Below, piece by piece: positions 12,563 through 24,430 of a stretch of DNA of 64,000 bases (position 1 is the first letter of the stretch; each line of letters starts with the position of its first letter). Made by a program: the position numbers and the translations under genes. The DNA is from Megalonaias nervosa. Lineage: Eukaryota > Mollusca > Bivalvia > Unionida > Unionidae. The DNA lies in NCBI GenBank assembly GCA_016617855.1, contig JAECUM010004448.1, positions 104,467 through 168,466 on the forward strand, in the 5' to 3' direction. The notes under the pieces are model-generated. The model saw only the letters and a list, made by a program, of their open reading frames with translations, was not told the DNA's origin and ran no database searches.

Positions 12563-13800
12563 CTGAAATCAGACAAAAATTGCATAAAGCAACTGTGCGT
12601 CTCTAAAGCTTTTTCTCATTATACAATGTGTTTTTTTAAACAAAATTCATACTGTGACATGGATCTTAAATCTTGATATACAATGCATTGTTTAACATCT
12701 GAAAAAAATTTATAAAATATATCAATTATAGGTGAAACTGGTTTTAAACTCAGAACACATTTTTATACACTGGAAGTTTTAATGGATCTGCTTCACAAAT
12801 TTTAATTATTTATTTTTTTAGCATAAAAAATACACGATCAACCCATCTCATCCTTGATTTGCTGTTTTAAAATTTACCTAAAATGTTGCTAAGTCTGCAT
12901 TGTACGCTTGGTGTACTTTAACTAAATTTCAACAGTATCAATAACAGTATTCTGAATTGACAAAAATACCCAAACAAAATTATAAAAAAATAAACTTGTG
13001 GCAGACACAACTGCACTTAATCAGCTACAGACATTAGTTGGAGCCCTAACTTTCTAACTAAAGTGCATGTATTCATAAAGGATGCCTCCACCAAAAATAC
13101 TGCCTTAATGAAAGGGAACATAACTATGGACTATGACCATGATGTTATATTGCTGTGCACATTTGAAGGTCATGATTATAATGTGTACCAAGTTTCCAAA
13201 CAATTTATCAGATGGTTTGAGCTGAGTTGCAAACACAATAATTCTCATTCACAGGATACCTACATCATTAAACAAAGGAGCATAACTCTGCAAAGACTGA
13301 TACGAGTGTAATGATTAAATATTACCTACACCTATATAGTAAATGTTTACCAAACGTTAAGTTTGCCAACTGTTGAGCAGTAAACGTGAATTGCTATAGA
13401 GAAACCACAGAAGTAGGTGAAATCATATAAGTAGATTATGGTGATCATATCCAATTTCAAGTCATTTTCAGCAAAATGTGACAAGCATAGTTGTGTTAAC
13501 AAGACTGTGTTATACAAACAAATTTGCTGGAAGAACACCTGCCAAATGAATATCAATGCCTGAATACCTTGAAATTTTCTAATATAATGCACTTTATTAT
13601 TTGCCTCTTGGAAAGTTTCAAAACAATATGCTATAATGCATTTTATTGTTAACTTCAGAGAAGATTTGATGTGACAAACACAATATCTGAAGATGATAAC
13701 ATGCTGGTATATTAAACTGCATTAGTAGAGTCCATAATCAACGTAAATTAGACCCTATGACAACATATCCTTGTAATAACTTACATAGAGTAAAAATGCA
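12563..13800. other. Intron 10-11, AT-rich, no recognised gene
   Basis: The open frame at 13063-13311 (plus strand) has no recognisable domain. The sequence 13072-13240 (GCCTCCACCAAAAATACTGCC then AAGGGAACATAACTATG) partly resembles the start of the neighbouring hAT-like element and may be an old relative. The missing GALC micro-exon was not seen here. Confidence 0.4.
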
Positions 13801-13806
13801 CTACCT

Positions 13807-14925
13807 CAGACATGCCTACCCCAGAAAATGTTTTTGAGGGACGCCACCACCAAAAATAAGGGACAGAGCATGAAAATGAGGAACATAAGTATGTTAGCGT
13901 GAATAAACATAATAAATTCTCTCAAAACATCATTAAATACCAGTAATGCATATTTATAATAAATATTTATGTATAAAACCTGGTACCCACCTATTTACAA
14001 TATATACAAATATACAAAATTCAAGTCCAGGAAAGATCTTGAAGTTTCCTTGATCATTGCTTCCATCTGTAGAAATAGTGAATGGGCAATTCCGCATTCT
14101 TTACGCTAATTTTAATGTAGTATTGGCCACTATTTCTTTAACAATAGCAGTTCCTTTTGATCTACCACACTGAAATTGTTTAGCAATGTCAGAGTCACTA
14201 AACATAATTTTAAAAGCCTTTGAAAATGTATCAAGTGCGCTCATAGGCAGATTGAATTTAGTAATAATATCTACTAACATAACTTCAACTCTAATTACAT
14301 CAGACTTTGGCATGGAAGATGAAGTCGCACTAGATCCAGCGGATAACGAAAAAAATCCAACAATTTTCTTAGAGCGTTTAACTTCTTTTTCAAGGTTGGA
14401 ATGCCTTTTTCCTGAAACGTGTCTGCGTATATCGAACATTCCTCTAGACTTTATTGAAAATTCACAATTACAGATGTTGCAGAAAGCATTTGTGTCTGCA
14501 TTTTTTGCTGGCTTTATGAATTCATACTCCTCAGTGTATTCTTGACGAAAACATTGTGAGCGTTTTTTGATGTAAGTTTTGATTCACTGTCATCGATATC
14601 CAATTGCTTTTAGAAGCCATGAATTTTTTGTCCAGAATAAAAAAGAACTAATTGTAAACAGAATGTAAAAGAATCTGTGAATGTAGATTTTTGTATCAGA
14701 ACTGCTTCAGATCACACGTGTTTGTAATGGTTGTATTAACCATCGCGCATGCGCAGGTTTGATAATATCCTGTTCTGGTCGGTGATAGCATATTTTATGA
14801 CATGCAGACTTTTTATCCCCACTTTTGCAGATTTTCAACACTAAATGCGTATTTGTGGGACGCAAAGGCAAATTTAGGCATTTTGCGGGACTAATACGCA
14901 AAATGCGGGACGGTAGGCATGTCTG
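13807..14925 (-). mobile_element. hAT-like DNA transposon, internally deleted, 6-bp target duplication
   Basis: Terminal inverted repeats begin CAGACATGCCTACC at both ends (perfect for 14 bases). They are flanked by the direct repeat CTACCT at 13801-13806 and 14926-14931. Subterminal GCGGGAC and TGGGAC boxes lie at the right end. The element is 1119 bp and encodes on the minus strand only the N-terminal zinc finger and linker of a transposase. A CAG start with 5-8 bp target duplication fits the hAT superfamily; 6 bp is at the unusual end for classical hAT. Confidence 0.85.
14101..14545 (-). pseudogene. hAT-like transposase fragment with BED/C2H2-type zinc finger
   Basis: The frame is open from about 14545. 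It reads FCNICNCEFSIKSRGMFDIRRHVSGKRH, that is C-x2-C followed by H-x5-H. After a linker rich in Ser come FNLPMSALDTFSKAFKIMF and FQCGRSKGTAIVKEI, patterns seen in hAT-derived transposases of aquatic animals. It stops at 14101, where the catalytic core is absent. The sequence must therefore be a truncated product. No ATG fits the zinc finger start, so an upstream exon or loss is likely. Confidence 0.65.
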
Positions 14926-14931
14926 CTACCT

Positions 14932-15189
14932 ACATACAAAAAATGCTGTGAAATTAACCTTTACACTGTGACAACAACATGTCAAAAATGCCAGTCTCCC
15001 CTCCCCATTTCTATAAAACCCCAGAACCACCATTCATACAGCAAAACCTCTCCTAGTTTTCTGATACAGAGCAAGGGACAGCATACAGCCATTGTTGTAT
15101 CTGCATCAATGGTTCTTACTGGTTCTCAATAAGAATCAATATAAACAAAACACATAAAGAAACCAAGAAAAATGAAATTCTCCAGTAAA
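14932..15189. other. Short non-coding spacer
   Basis: Nothing was recognised between the hAT-like element and DIRS copy B. Confidence 0.5.
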
Positions 15190-15308
15190 TTAAGTGTCTT
15201 CAAAATACTTACCCAATCACATTAACATTAGGGAATTACTCTACGCTATCTCTAAATATGGCCCTCCGCCAATATTCATACATATGACAAGAAAGAAACT
15301 CTTACAGA

Positions 15309-15578
15309 TTAACTCACCTTGTTCCCCCTACGTGGCCACCCATATCTCATAAGTAACCAGTTGAAGCTTGAGTAATAGGATGTGACTAATAGTAATATGA
15401 TTTGGTAAGTATTGTTTGAGAAACAATTTACTAAACAAAGTAAGTGGAATAGGAAATACTTCAGCAACCAACCTCTACCCACATCACCCTGTATGAACAC
15501 GATGATTACTGTACTGAAAGTATTAACTTCTCCTAATGTTAGGTTAGCACAATCGAATAATGATATGTTAATACACAT
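15309..15578 (-). pseudogene. Open frame in the left terminal region of DIRS copy B, no recognised domain
   Basis: The 89-codon frame ends RYGWPRRGNKVS and overlaps the inverted TTTGGTAAGTATTG box. It has no family similarity that I recognise and is probably fortuitous. Confidence 0.25.
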
Positions 15579-17790
15579 GTAAGGTCAATCCCTGTGGGAT
15601 TCTGCACACTGGCTATTACCTTACATTCAAAAGTTTACAGGCCAAATCCAGCGAAAGTTGCAAGGTGATGCACAGGGCTGAGATTGTGCTATCATGAACT
15701 GTAACTGGGTGTGGTAACTGTCTGGGCAGCTACCAGTGGCGAAACAAAAATTCTGCTCTCTCCTCTGCAAGGCTATCTCATGCCTATAGAAACTGAAGAA
15801 AGTAGGCTAAGTGTCCTGGCCAATTGATTCCACTATGTCTCGAATTGAAACATTACATCTGAAGGCCAGACTCATAGAAATTGCTCACATTTCATAAGTC
15901 AAAATCTTTATGAGTCGTACTTGATCCTGTGAGAGTTCAGAGTATGCTGATCTAATAACCTTCTTTGGTCAAGCAGCCAGCCCTTGTGGGCTTATGTTTT
16001 GATTTCCTGCCTAAAATGGGAGTAAAAGCCTTTGATATCTGCGATGAATTCTCTAGGCACCTTAGATGGCATCAGTGGGCATGCACCAGGTCCTGCAGCT
16101 TCACCATTCTTGACAGATAAATCAAGAAGAATGAACATAAAGTTATTGCTGGTAACCTGTTTTAGAAATGAAACCCAGCTGTGACATTAGTATGACTGAA
16201 CTGTCAGAATGGAGCTGCATGTAGTTCAGATCCAGAACAGCACATGCAGGTCAATCACCCTACAAGCTGAAGCCAGTGCTTTCTGGAAGCAAGCAATTCT
16301 TGCATGATGGAAGACTGGGGCTTCAACTCAGATGAGTTGAGCCTCTTCAAGACCTAAGAGAGATTCCATTTTGGGAACACAGCAAGTGAGTGTGGCCTGA
16401 ATATGTCAAAACTGGACAAGTCTTTAATGTTTCTGTTGCATCCAATACTGTCTCCACCATGATGTCTGAAAATATACAAGATCACAGAATGGTATCCTTG
16501 ATTGTGATAGGGGCTAGCTTCTTGTCTTCAAAGAGGAAATGAAAGAAGATAAACAGATGGGAAATGGAGGCTGAGAGTAGTGGGACATCACTAATGTGAT
16601 GCCAGTCATACAAAACTCACCACTCCTCCTTGTATGCCTTTAATGTGGAGATCTGTCAAGCTGTTGCAATCCTCTCCACAAATTAAGTGGGGGGGGGGGT
16701 CCTGGGAGATGGAATGGTCTAATGTGCTTGCCTTCACCGATCAATCCAGTAGCTTCCCATAGACCATTCATTCTTCTTAGGGTTTCCCTAGATTCTTCTT
16801 CCACCAAATTTATCCTAGATTCTTCTTCCACCAAATTTACTGGCTGCCATTTAGAGCCTTTGATATGCTGAAAAATGCAATAAACCCACAAAATCCAAAC
16901 CAAACCACAACTGAAGCACCAAACCCCTTTTCATGTAGGGCACCCCTGATAAGAGCAAGGTATGAAGAAGGAGTTTCTCTGGACATAGATGTAATACTGG
17001 TGAGCTTGGCTGTTTCAGAAGTGTGAGGGATTCTACAATTTTCCTTGCTACATCTGTACCAAAACTGAGCAGATCATTCATCAAGGATTTGTCCCATCTG
17101 AAGAGTAATTAGAACTACTCTGTAAGCCACACCCCTCATTTTCTAAATTAGTTCTGGTATTAGAAACACAGACGGGAAATCATATGCTGACTGAAAGGGC
17201 ATCAATGACCCATGCCTCTGGGTCAGGGAATGTGGAGGGACAAAGATAGGCAGTTTGTTGTCCCACCTAGTCACAAACAGGTCTAGCATCAGTCAGCCAA
17301 ATACACTGCAGACTCATTGAAAGATTGATGGATGGAGAGACCAATCCACATGAAGCAGTTGACTTCTCCTTAAGAATGAGTTGGCCAGGACGTTATGCTG
17401 CCCACAATGTGTCAGACTGTTGTTTATATGATATCCCATACCATAACGCAAAGTTCCTGTGATTTTGTTTGAAGAGATAGTTCACCATGACCAAACTGTA
17501 AGACAATTTCAGTACTGTTTTCCTCTGAAAGCATTCCATCCAAGCATGGGGTGTTGAGAATGGCCTTCACTTCCAGGAGACTGATGTGAAGAGACTTCTT
17601 TTGCAGCGTCTGCTTGCTTCTGACCATCACAAACTCTGGTGACAATTGACAAAGCTTCATCACCTTCTGTTAAATGTCCAGCTTCAAGAAACTGCTTGTG
17701 ATCTTCATCATGAAGGGGGATATGAAGGGAGACAACAAATGTGGAGGGTGCTGGTTGAATGAGATTCATCAAACACCCAAAACAACTTGA

Positions 17791-18347
17791 TTACCAATTG
17801 TTTTTCAGAAATAGGTTGATACAAGTATGGCAAAACAGGAGTCTGGCACCCACAGGAGGGTCACCAGCAGGTAGGACGGATGGCAAGCCAGTGATAGTTG
17901 GTGGGATGCTAGGGGAAAGATAACCTTGCTTTATCTTCCCCCTCCCAGCCTGCCCGCAGAAGTCTGGGGCATATGACTGCATATAACATCCTTGGCCATG
18001 AAAAGGTTGCTGTTGTTCAGAATTACCCCTGCAATCTTTCTGGTGCTGATCATCATTTCTGTGGTATACTGCTAGTTGGAGTTGTGCAGAAATAGGGGCT
18101 CGCATGTGGAGCTGAAGGGGCAACTCCTGTGCTGCCTGCTTTCTCATCTTCTCAGTTCATATCTCAAATGGAAAGAGAAGGAGCACAGGGTACCTGCCAC
18201 CTTGCTCATATGGCCTAATGAATCCTGCATATGATAACATCTGGCTTTCATGACTAGGCAAAAGATCATCAGAGATGCCAGGTATAAGAGCAAGTCAACA
18301 TGATGCTCCTGACCAATACAAGTGGCATTAAATACTTGTCTGTCCAC
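17791..18347 (-). pseudogene. DIRS copy B Gag-region fragments
   Basis: Two overlapping minus-strand frames cover the position where copy D has its Gag start. The downstream one is rich in Gln and His and ends PSVLPAGDPPVGARLLF, resembling the Gag-RT junction of DIRS elements where a VGGRL-like motif precedes RT. It is assigned mainly by position. Confidence 0.45.
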
Positions 18348-19334
18348 TTAATAACAGAGTGAAGCTGACACATTAATAATAGTAATATCCTTGTCATGGC
18401 TAGGTACAATTGAATGATAAACATCGGTATGAGATTTGTACCAGTGTGATGAGAAAGTTGCTGGCAAGTGACTCACCATAAGAAAGACCATCAAATTACT
18501 GGAATCATAAATTTTATCCACACAATAGTTTCTGCAATCTTTGATGATTGTGACAAGATTCTTAATGACAGATGTTTGTCATTATCATCTATGTCTGTGT
18601 TGCCCTCCTCACTGACTGGGGTATTGTCCTCCAATTTGTTTTATGCCCAGGGGGTAGTATTACATATGACAATGATTAGAATGAATTGTCAGCATGCATA
18701 AAAAAGGTCGTACATGTCAGATATGCTTGTAGAGCTTATTGAGTTATGTCCAAAATGCAGTGTGGTCTAGCTGGGGAATATGGTGAGGTGGGCTGGGCTA
18801 GGCTGAACAGCTTCAAATGTGATGGTGGTTTGCCAAGTACTGACAGCATGGATATTTCAGGCCAGCTGGTTGGCTGGACTAAATGGTCTGCTGGGCATAG
18901 GACATCATCACTGTTGGAACCTTTGTGCAACATGTTCACCAGTCTGAGATACCAGATTCATCATCAAAACAATGCATTGACTGACTGGATAGAGGGGAAA
19001 GATTATGACAAATGGTATAATTCTGAGGACCAGTCTGGCCAGCAAATTTCGAAGGTAATCCTGTGCACACGGACAATAATGACCTGTACCCTGTACAAAA
19101 TTGCATAATTATAGATAAACTCGCAGGAAAAAAGCAAATAATATATACACAATGTATATCAAAGTTGTGAATTTCTATATGACTGAAAATAATGAATGGT
19201 GAAATTAAACATAACTTGCAACTGTTTCTTTGGAGACACTGTTCCGAGTTGCAAGTGAAAGTCTGAACTGATTATATCTGGGATATGGGTAGCAACCTTG
19301 TGGGAACATATACAAGTTACTTTCCTTTGTCTAT

Positions 19335-19335
19335 G

Positions 19336-19386
<51 letters not shown>
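19335..19386. repeat. (TA)n(GA)n compound microsatellite in the right terminal repeat of copy B
   Basis: About eight TA units followed by about 16 GA units occupy the place where other copies have the short palindrome TCTATATGATATAGA. Confidence 0.9.
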
Positions 19387-19387
<1 letters not shown>

Positions 19388-19477
19388 AGATTGATTTTGT
19401 CTTCTGAGAGAGGTATTAATTTCCTAATGTTAATGTGAATGGGTAATGTATTTGATTGGAGAAATGACAAGATCTAC

Positions 19478-19742
19478 CATTGTTTCAATAATGATTGTAA
19501 GATCCTTTCTATCTGGACTGGTCAGGGCCACATAGCTTCCTCCATGTTTAAGATGCCCAACGCCTGTCTGGCGGCTCAGATATTTCCAGCCAATCTTGGT
19601 GAACTGCGTGGTGTGAGCCGACATCCAGATCGGTGTGTCCACTGAATAGTATCCACTCCAGGGACTGTAAGCAGTCATCAGACCACACCTGTCATATGGC
19701 ATACCCTCATAGTAACTGGCTATCAGGTTCCATGCTATGGTG
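19478..19742 (-). CDS. GALC: GALC exon 10
   Basis: This is the largest exon placed: 265 bases, one base of a split Ser codon then 88 codons. It reads [55 protein letters not shown], then [20 protein letters not shown] and DLTIIIETM. The match to vertebrate GALC runs the whole length, including RCGLMTA.PWSGYY and HTTQFT. The acceptor is CTCACATTTCAG and the donor is ATG followed by GTAGAT. The right terminal repeat of DIRS copy B begins 15-25 bases downstream of this donor. Confidence 0.97.
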
Positions 19743-20004
19743 CTGAAATGTGAGCAAAACTCAGTGTAAAACAAATTTGTAAAGCGAAATCTGATCATAG
19801 CAAGGTGGAATACCTCTTTGAAAAGAATTCCAACATATGGTTCTGAAATCTGAGTAAATGTGTGTATATTGTGAAGTAAAAGTAAACGAATGTGTGCAGT
19901 CAAATTTGATAATGCCTGGGTAGGCCACCAATATTAAAAGTCTACAGTACAAACAAGTAATTTTTTTTCCTTTTACCTATTATAAATGCCAGCTAATTTT
20001 ACTG

Positions 20005-20901
20005 TGTTACGTGTAGGCTCATACAAAGAGAAAAGAGTGAAGTCAACATGCTTTGTATATTTTAACAAAATAATTTATTTCCCTAGAAAACAATGTAAAA
20101 ATTGGAAAATAGGACTTACAGTTTGTGAATATAATCCAAAATTTAATCCTAAGAATGAAAACTACAAGTCCTATCACTAAATAGTTCCATTAGAATCCAG
20201 GTTCGAAATCTCGATGACGTTCCAATATGGAAGGCAATCACGTCAGATGTAGTCCTTGCACAACAGCAACAATTCCTCAATTGAATCACAGTTTATATTT
20301 CCGAATAATTCCAGAATAAATTTCCACTGAATTTCTTTCTCCCAGAATTTATAAAACAGTACACTTGTTTGGTTTTCTAGAGAATAAATTATTAAATTCC
20401 AAAAACAAATGAACTTCAAAAACAATCTGGTTTCAACAATAAAAACCTATCCAGTCTTCAAGGTTTCCAAAATACAACTGACTGACGAGCGCTCATAAAG
20501 GGTATTATATCCACCCGAATTATCATCCCGTTCTCGCAAGATAGATTACGTGGTCTCTTAACACTTGAACAACGCAATAGCAAAAATGCAATCTGTCACG
20601 TAGCAAGAACCCCAATCTACTCTCACTCTGAAATAAATTTAAAAATAAAACATTGTTTATTCAGACTAGATGAAATGATCTTGGCAATGGCCAATCATTT
20701 TCGCGTAGCACTTACACTACCACGGACCAATGTGAACTAAAAATATTGCTCATGTAACACGTTTTACGTCTTAAACAGAATTACTGAAAAAGAATTTCGA
20801 ATCCGTGAAAATAATCATTACAATAAAATGTAATGAAACAAAATTAAAAAAAAAGAATTTTAAAACTAACACACGAGCAATTTAATTACATATACGTAAC
20901 A
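20005..20901. mobile_element. Solo LTR 1 (897 bp, ACTG target duplication)
   Basis: The element begins TGTTACGTGTA and ends TATACGTAACA, a terminal inverted repeat of the TG...CA type. It is flanked on both sides by ACTG (20001-20004 and 20902-20905). No primer-binding site, polypurine tract or coding region adjoins, so it is a solo LTR left by recombination. A TATAAAG-like and a GATTACGTGG segment lie at 20.5 kb. It lies in GALC intron 9, 260 bases from exon 10, and is related in reverse orientation to the LTR at 36605. Confidence 0.88.
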
Positions 20902-21096
20902 ACTGGCTATATAACTGCTGAGCTTCCTCCATTTTTCTCAGACTTTCCTTCTCTTCTTACAATTTCTGAATTAAAAACTGAAACACATTCTTAAGTACTA
21001 CTGGACCAGTCACTCAGATCCTATTACTCAAATAACTATGTGATGGGACATTATCAAATGACTGTCAGCCAAATTCATACATTCAAATGTAAAATA

Positions 21097-21264
21097 ACAG
21101 TAAAACCTCTTGATTGGACTGGGAAATGTGCTCCCTTTTCAAATGTGGTCTTGATTTTGGGAGGATAAATTCGCTCTTTTATACAGTTAAAAGACCACAC
21201 AACTGTGGTTGTTGTTGGGGAGTGGTTTTAATTCAAGGGTGGGTACTATTCGAAATTTTACTGT
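21097..21264. mobile_element. Possible MITE of Tc1/pogo type
   Basis: Imperfect terminal inverted repeats ACAGTAAAACCTC and ACAGTAAAATTTC enclose 168 bp, with TA next to both ends. An internal near-palindrome AAAGACCACACAACTGTGG lies in the middle. No coding capacity. Confidence 0.6.
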
Positions 21265-22914
21265 ACTTTCTTTTTAGAAGGTGATCTTTTTAGAAGCAAC
21301 TATGCCTGATTTTATAAGCCATGTAAATTTTTTCCACACAAATGTATATTTCAAAATAAATTGGCATCAAATTGCACAAGTATAGAATGGGGCAATGTGA
21401 TAAAGTGGTTACATGATTTTTGTCTGATAAATTTTTCCATTATGAACAGCTGATATAAACGCTTTCAAAAATGAAGAATCCCCATAATCAGCAATGGTTC
21501 AATAACTTCTATTCCTTTAAGAGCAGGTAAATCAGTCCACCTTATAAAAACATTATCCAGTTTTCCAGCTAGGAACAAAATATAGGGGCACCCTACTCCA
21601 GACCTCCAAATAACTGCCATTCTGTCCCCACTAACACCTTCTACCCCTTCAGCACACCCCACTGCTTTCTTGAACAACAAAACTGAATCTTTATTATGTC
21701 ATTTTCCATATCACTTTTTAATTAAAATGGTCGTTTTAATTGTTTTTCTTTAAACTTTATAATACCACTTCCTTAACTCGCTAACCCATTTTAATATAAT
21801 GCAGGGTCAGGAGTGGATCCCATTTATTTTTAGAAAATGCGAAATGTATTTATCCTTATTTGTTGAATGTGAAGGATATAACAAAAAGAAGCATGTAGGT
21901 ATGTGATATAATGAAACGTCTGAGTTATTTTTTCACAATCTTTCAAAGATTGGTTATCTTGAAAATAATGGCAATTTACATCCGAAAAGCAAACAATTTC
22001 ATCAGATAAAGATGTTTATTGACAATTATTCACAATGTAATAATAAAAAGAGAATTCAGCCATCTATTTGATGTCTAGCCAGGATAGCACCCCCTTCTTC
22101 AGTTTCGGTGGTCCCTTATATTGTGGTCTATGTTTCTGGACCCCATTATGCAGGAGTTATCAAGGAAGAGGTGTATTTGACAATGTTTACATTTGTCCAG
22201 ACTTTTAATCCTTAAGCTGGTCAACTTAATCAAAGAAGAAATAATAAACCAATATACACTGTTCTAATTAAGATGGTACAAAATTTTAAAGTAAAATTAT
22301 GCCTAAATTTAGGAAAACAGAAAGTGGAGGATGAAAACATGCACAACGGATACAGCATCTGAAAATTTAAGAAGGACATAGAAGGAACCTAATGGGCATC
22401 ACTGGTCTTTGAACATGAATGACCTGTCAGTCACTGCGTTGACACTTTGTAAATTTGGCCTAAAGTTCATTACTGAAGAGGAAGCAGCTCCAGCTGCAAT
22501 GTACAAGCAGCATTAGAGCTTGCAGTCTCTATATTTAAGTACAAATATACAACATGAAAAACTGAAGTCATACTTTTTCTGACTCACGTGCTAGCTGAAT
22601 TCTTACTTTTTTTTTACTGATTCTATTTTAATTTACTTCAGTGAAGGCATATTTGTGAGCTACTATTGCCTAATTTGAAGTTTTCTTGATTACAAGCATA
22701 AATATTAAAATTGCTAAGAAGTGTTTAATCTATGTGCAGTTTTTTTCTGACCCGCATATTTGTATCTGCAATATATGTGATTATAAATAATTAAAATCAA
22801 TGTTATATGACATCTTTGCTATTAAACAGTTTGACATGAAGTCATTATTGGCATTTTAATTTTAGACAGAAAGATGAAGAATTTTCACCTGTTGTCTTCA
22901 GATGTGAATTTATC

Positions 22915-23045
22915 ATATACATTATGGACATGTTATGATAATGTGTAAAATGTGTAGAAAGTAACCAGTCCAATACATACATATACATTATGGACATATT
23001 ATGATAATGTGTAAAATGTGTAGAAAGTAACCAGTCCAATATATA
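22915..23045. repeat. Two-copy ~67-bp tandem duplication
   Basis: Two copies contain ATACATTATGGACAT and GTGTAGAAAGTAACCAGTCC. They differ at few positions. Confidence 0.9.
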
Positions 23046-23305
23046 CAGTGTAAGTTGTAAACTTTGTTTTTTATATGGATTCTTTATTTTAAAAAAAAAT
23101 CTGTTCATAATGTTAGCCCTTTTTCCCCTTATAAATTCTACTTGATGGATTCCAATCTTATAAGATAATAGTCCACATTTTTATTCTACAATCATAAATA
23201 TCACATGACAAAAACCACTTATTGCAAACAGGTTCCATCAGGTACAAAATTTGTGGCTGGAACACTGGTATATGACTACTTTTGTCACACCACACAGCTA
23301 CCTAC

Positions 23306-23343
23306 CTTGTCATCAGCCCATTTACATAGTTTTGATTCAAGAT
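23306..23343 (-). CDS. GALC: GALC exon 9 (micro-exon)
   Basis: The 38-base micro-exon encodes ILNQNYVNGLMT plus AG, against vertebrate ILNQNYINGYMTS. The acceptor is ATTTTCAG and the donor is AG followed by GTAGGT. The two-base overhang completes a Ser codon with the first base of exon 10. It was found by searching intron sequence for the missing protein block, and phase and length fit both neighbours exactly. Confidence 0.95.
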
Positions 23344-24430
23344 CTGAAAATGGAAAACAAAAATGCCATTGTCATATCATATTCAATCTAACAAGCTATT
23401 ACACATAAGAAATTACCCATGTCTCTAATGAGCCACTATTGTAATTGGTCCATGTCAACTACTGTATTTGATAACAATACACTTAACAACCAAAACTGTC
23501 TTTAGTACTCAAGTGACTCTTAAAGATCAGCATCTTACCCTGTAAACACACTTCGTCAATGATGCAACCAAATATTCCACTCCTAAAATTAACCTATAAA
23601 ACTGATTTGGCTGCTATGGAAGCTGGGAATACACACTGTGCTGAGTGTACAGTGTTTATTCTATTCCAATTAGTAATTCTGGTGAAAAACTGCATGGTTT
23701 TGACATCATTGGATTTCAAATAGATTACATACATGCAAGTTCTGTTTATTCTGCTACTGTGTGCTTTGGAATTGCTGAAAGTGTGCTGAACATGGTGGTA
23801 TGTCATTATGTTGCTAATCAGCATATTTCACTATTGTTTTGACTGGAGTACATACATTCAGTTGAAAAAAATTACTTGACATTACTCATTGCACTTTTAT
23901 ATAGAAAACATGTGTTAATTGCAAAATGTATTTAGAAGCAGTAAATGTGTTGTTTTTAGCTCTTAATTAAAACCAGAATCATGTTTTAATTTCTGATGTG
24001 CTGGCCTCAAATGCAACCAGATTTTAATCATATGAGATTTATCATAAATTTAAATGACTTTAAACTTAATGACAGTGAGATTTTAAATGATTTTAAACTT
24101 AATGATTGAGATTTGTCATAAATTTATTAAACTTGATGACAATGAACTGTATATTAGAAATAACAAATATATTTATTAAGACAGATATTACATCAGTTTG
24201 AATGTCACTGATTGACAGAAAATAACTTGAAGGTTCATATTATATCCTTATTTAATTTTCAATGAAATTAAAATTAAGTGCACAAATATCATTAAGTGAG
24301 AAAAAGCAAATTTAACTGACATCAACTAATAATTTTTACATGTTTGACTGGTGTTTTCTTTAACCCTCTCTAACACACAGTCATAGAATTTTGTGCCATT
24401 CTCACTAAGTTGTGGTTCAATATATGATGA
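23344..24430. other. Intron 8 sequence, no gene recognised
   Basis: The AT-rich stretch includes short dispersed duplicates around 24040-24130 (TTAAACTTAATGA repeated). No exon signal matched GALC. Confidence 0.5.

Larger units (their letters stand above)
15190..19465 (-). mobile_element. DIRS-like retrotransposon copy B
   Basis: The left end (15205-15240) has ACTTACCCAATCACATTAAC and TAGGGAAT, followed at 15400-15420 by the inverted TGATTTGGTAAGTATTG box. The right end (19390-19465) has the inverted counterpart TAATGTTAATGTGAATGG. Gag-like frames lie at 17.8-18.35 kb on the minus strand and recombinase remnants at 15.8-16.7 kb. All frames are broken. The element sits in the GALC intron immediately after exon 10. 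Confidence 0.75.
20906..23305. other. Intron 9 sequence with MITE and short tandem duplication
   Basis: No gene was recognised apart from the MITE at 21097-21264 and the duplication at 22915-23045. Confidence 0.5.

Noticed and set aside
14186..14545. Plus-strand 119-codon open frame
   Set aside because: It is the antisense shadow of the hAT-like zinc finger frame, which carries real motifs.
15309..15360. Strong donor-like AACAAG|GTGAGT on the minus strand as the missing GALC micro-exon
   Set aside because: The preceding residues (RYGWPRRGNK) do not match the expected HSxCIRP block, and the site lies inside the terminal region of DIRS copy B.
18746..19108. Plus-strand 120-codon open frame
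   Set aside because: It lies inside DIRS copy B, antisense to its coding strand, and has no recognisable domain.
23594..23824. Candidate GALC exon reading RITNWNRINT (minus strand) behind a CACCAG acceptor
   Set aside because: It resembles RILNQNYIN by chance, but the phase 0 required after exon 8 meets a stop. The true exon 9 was found at 23306-23343.
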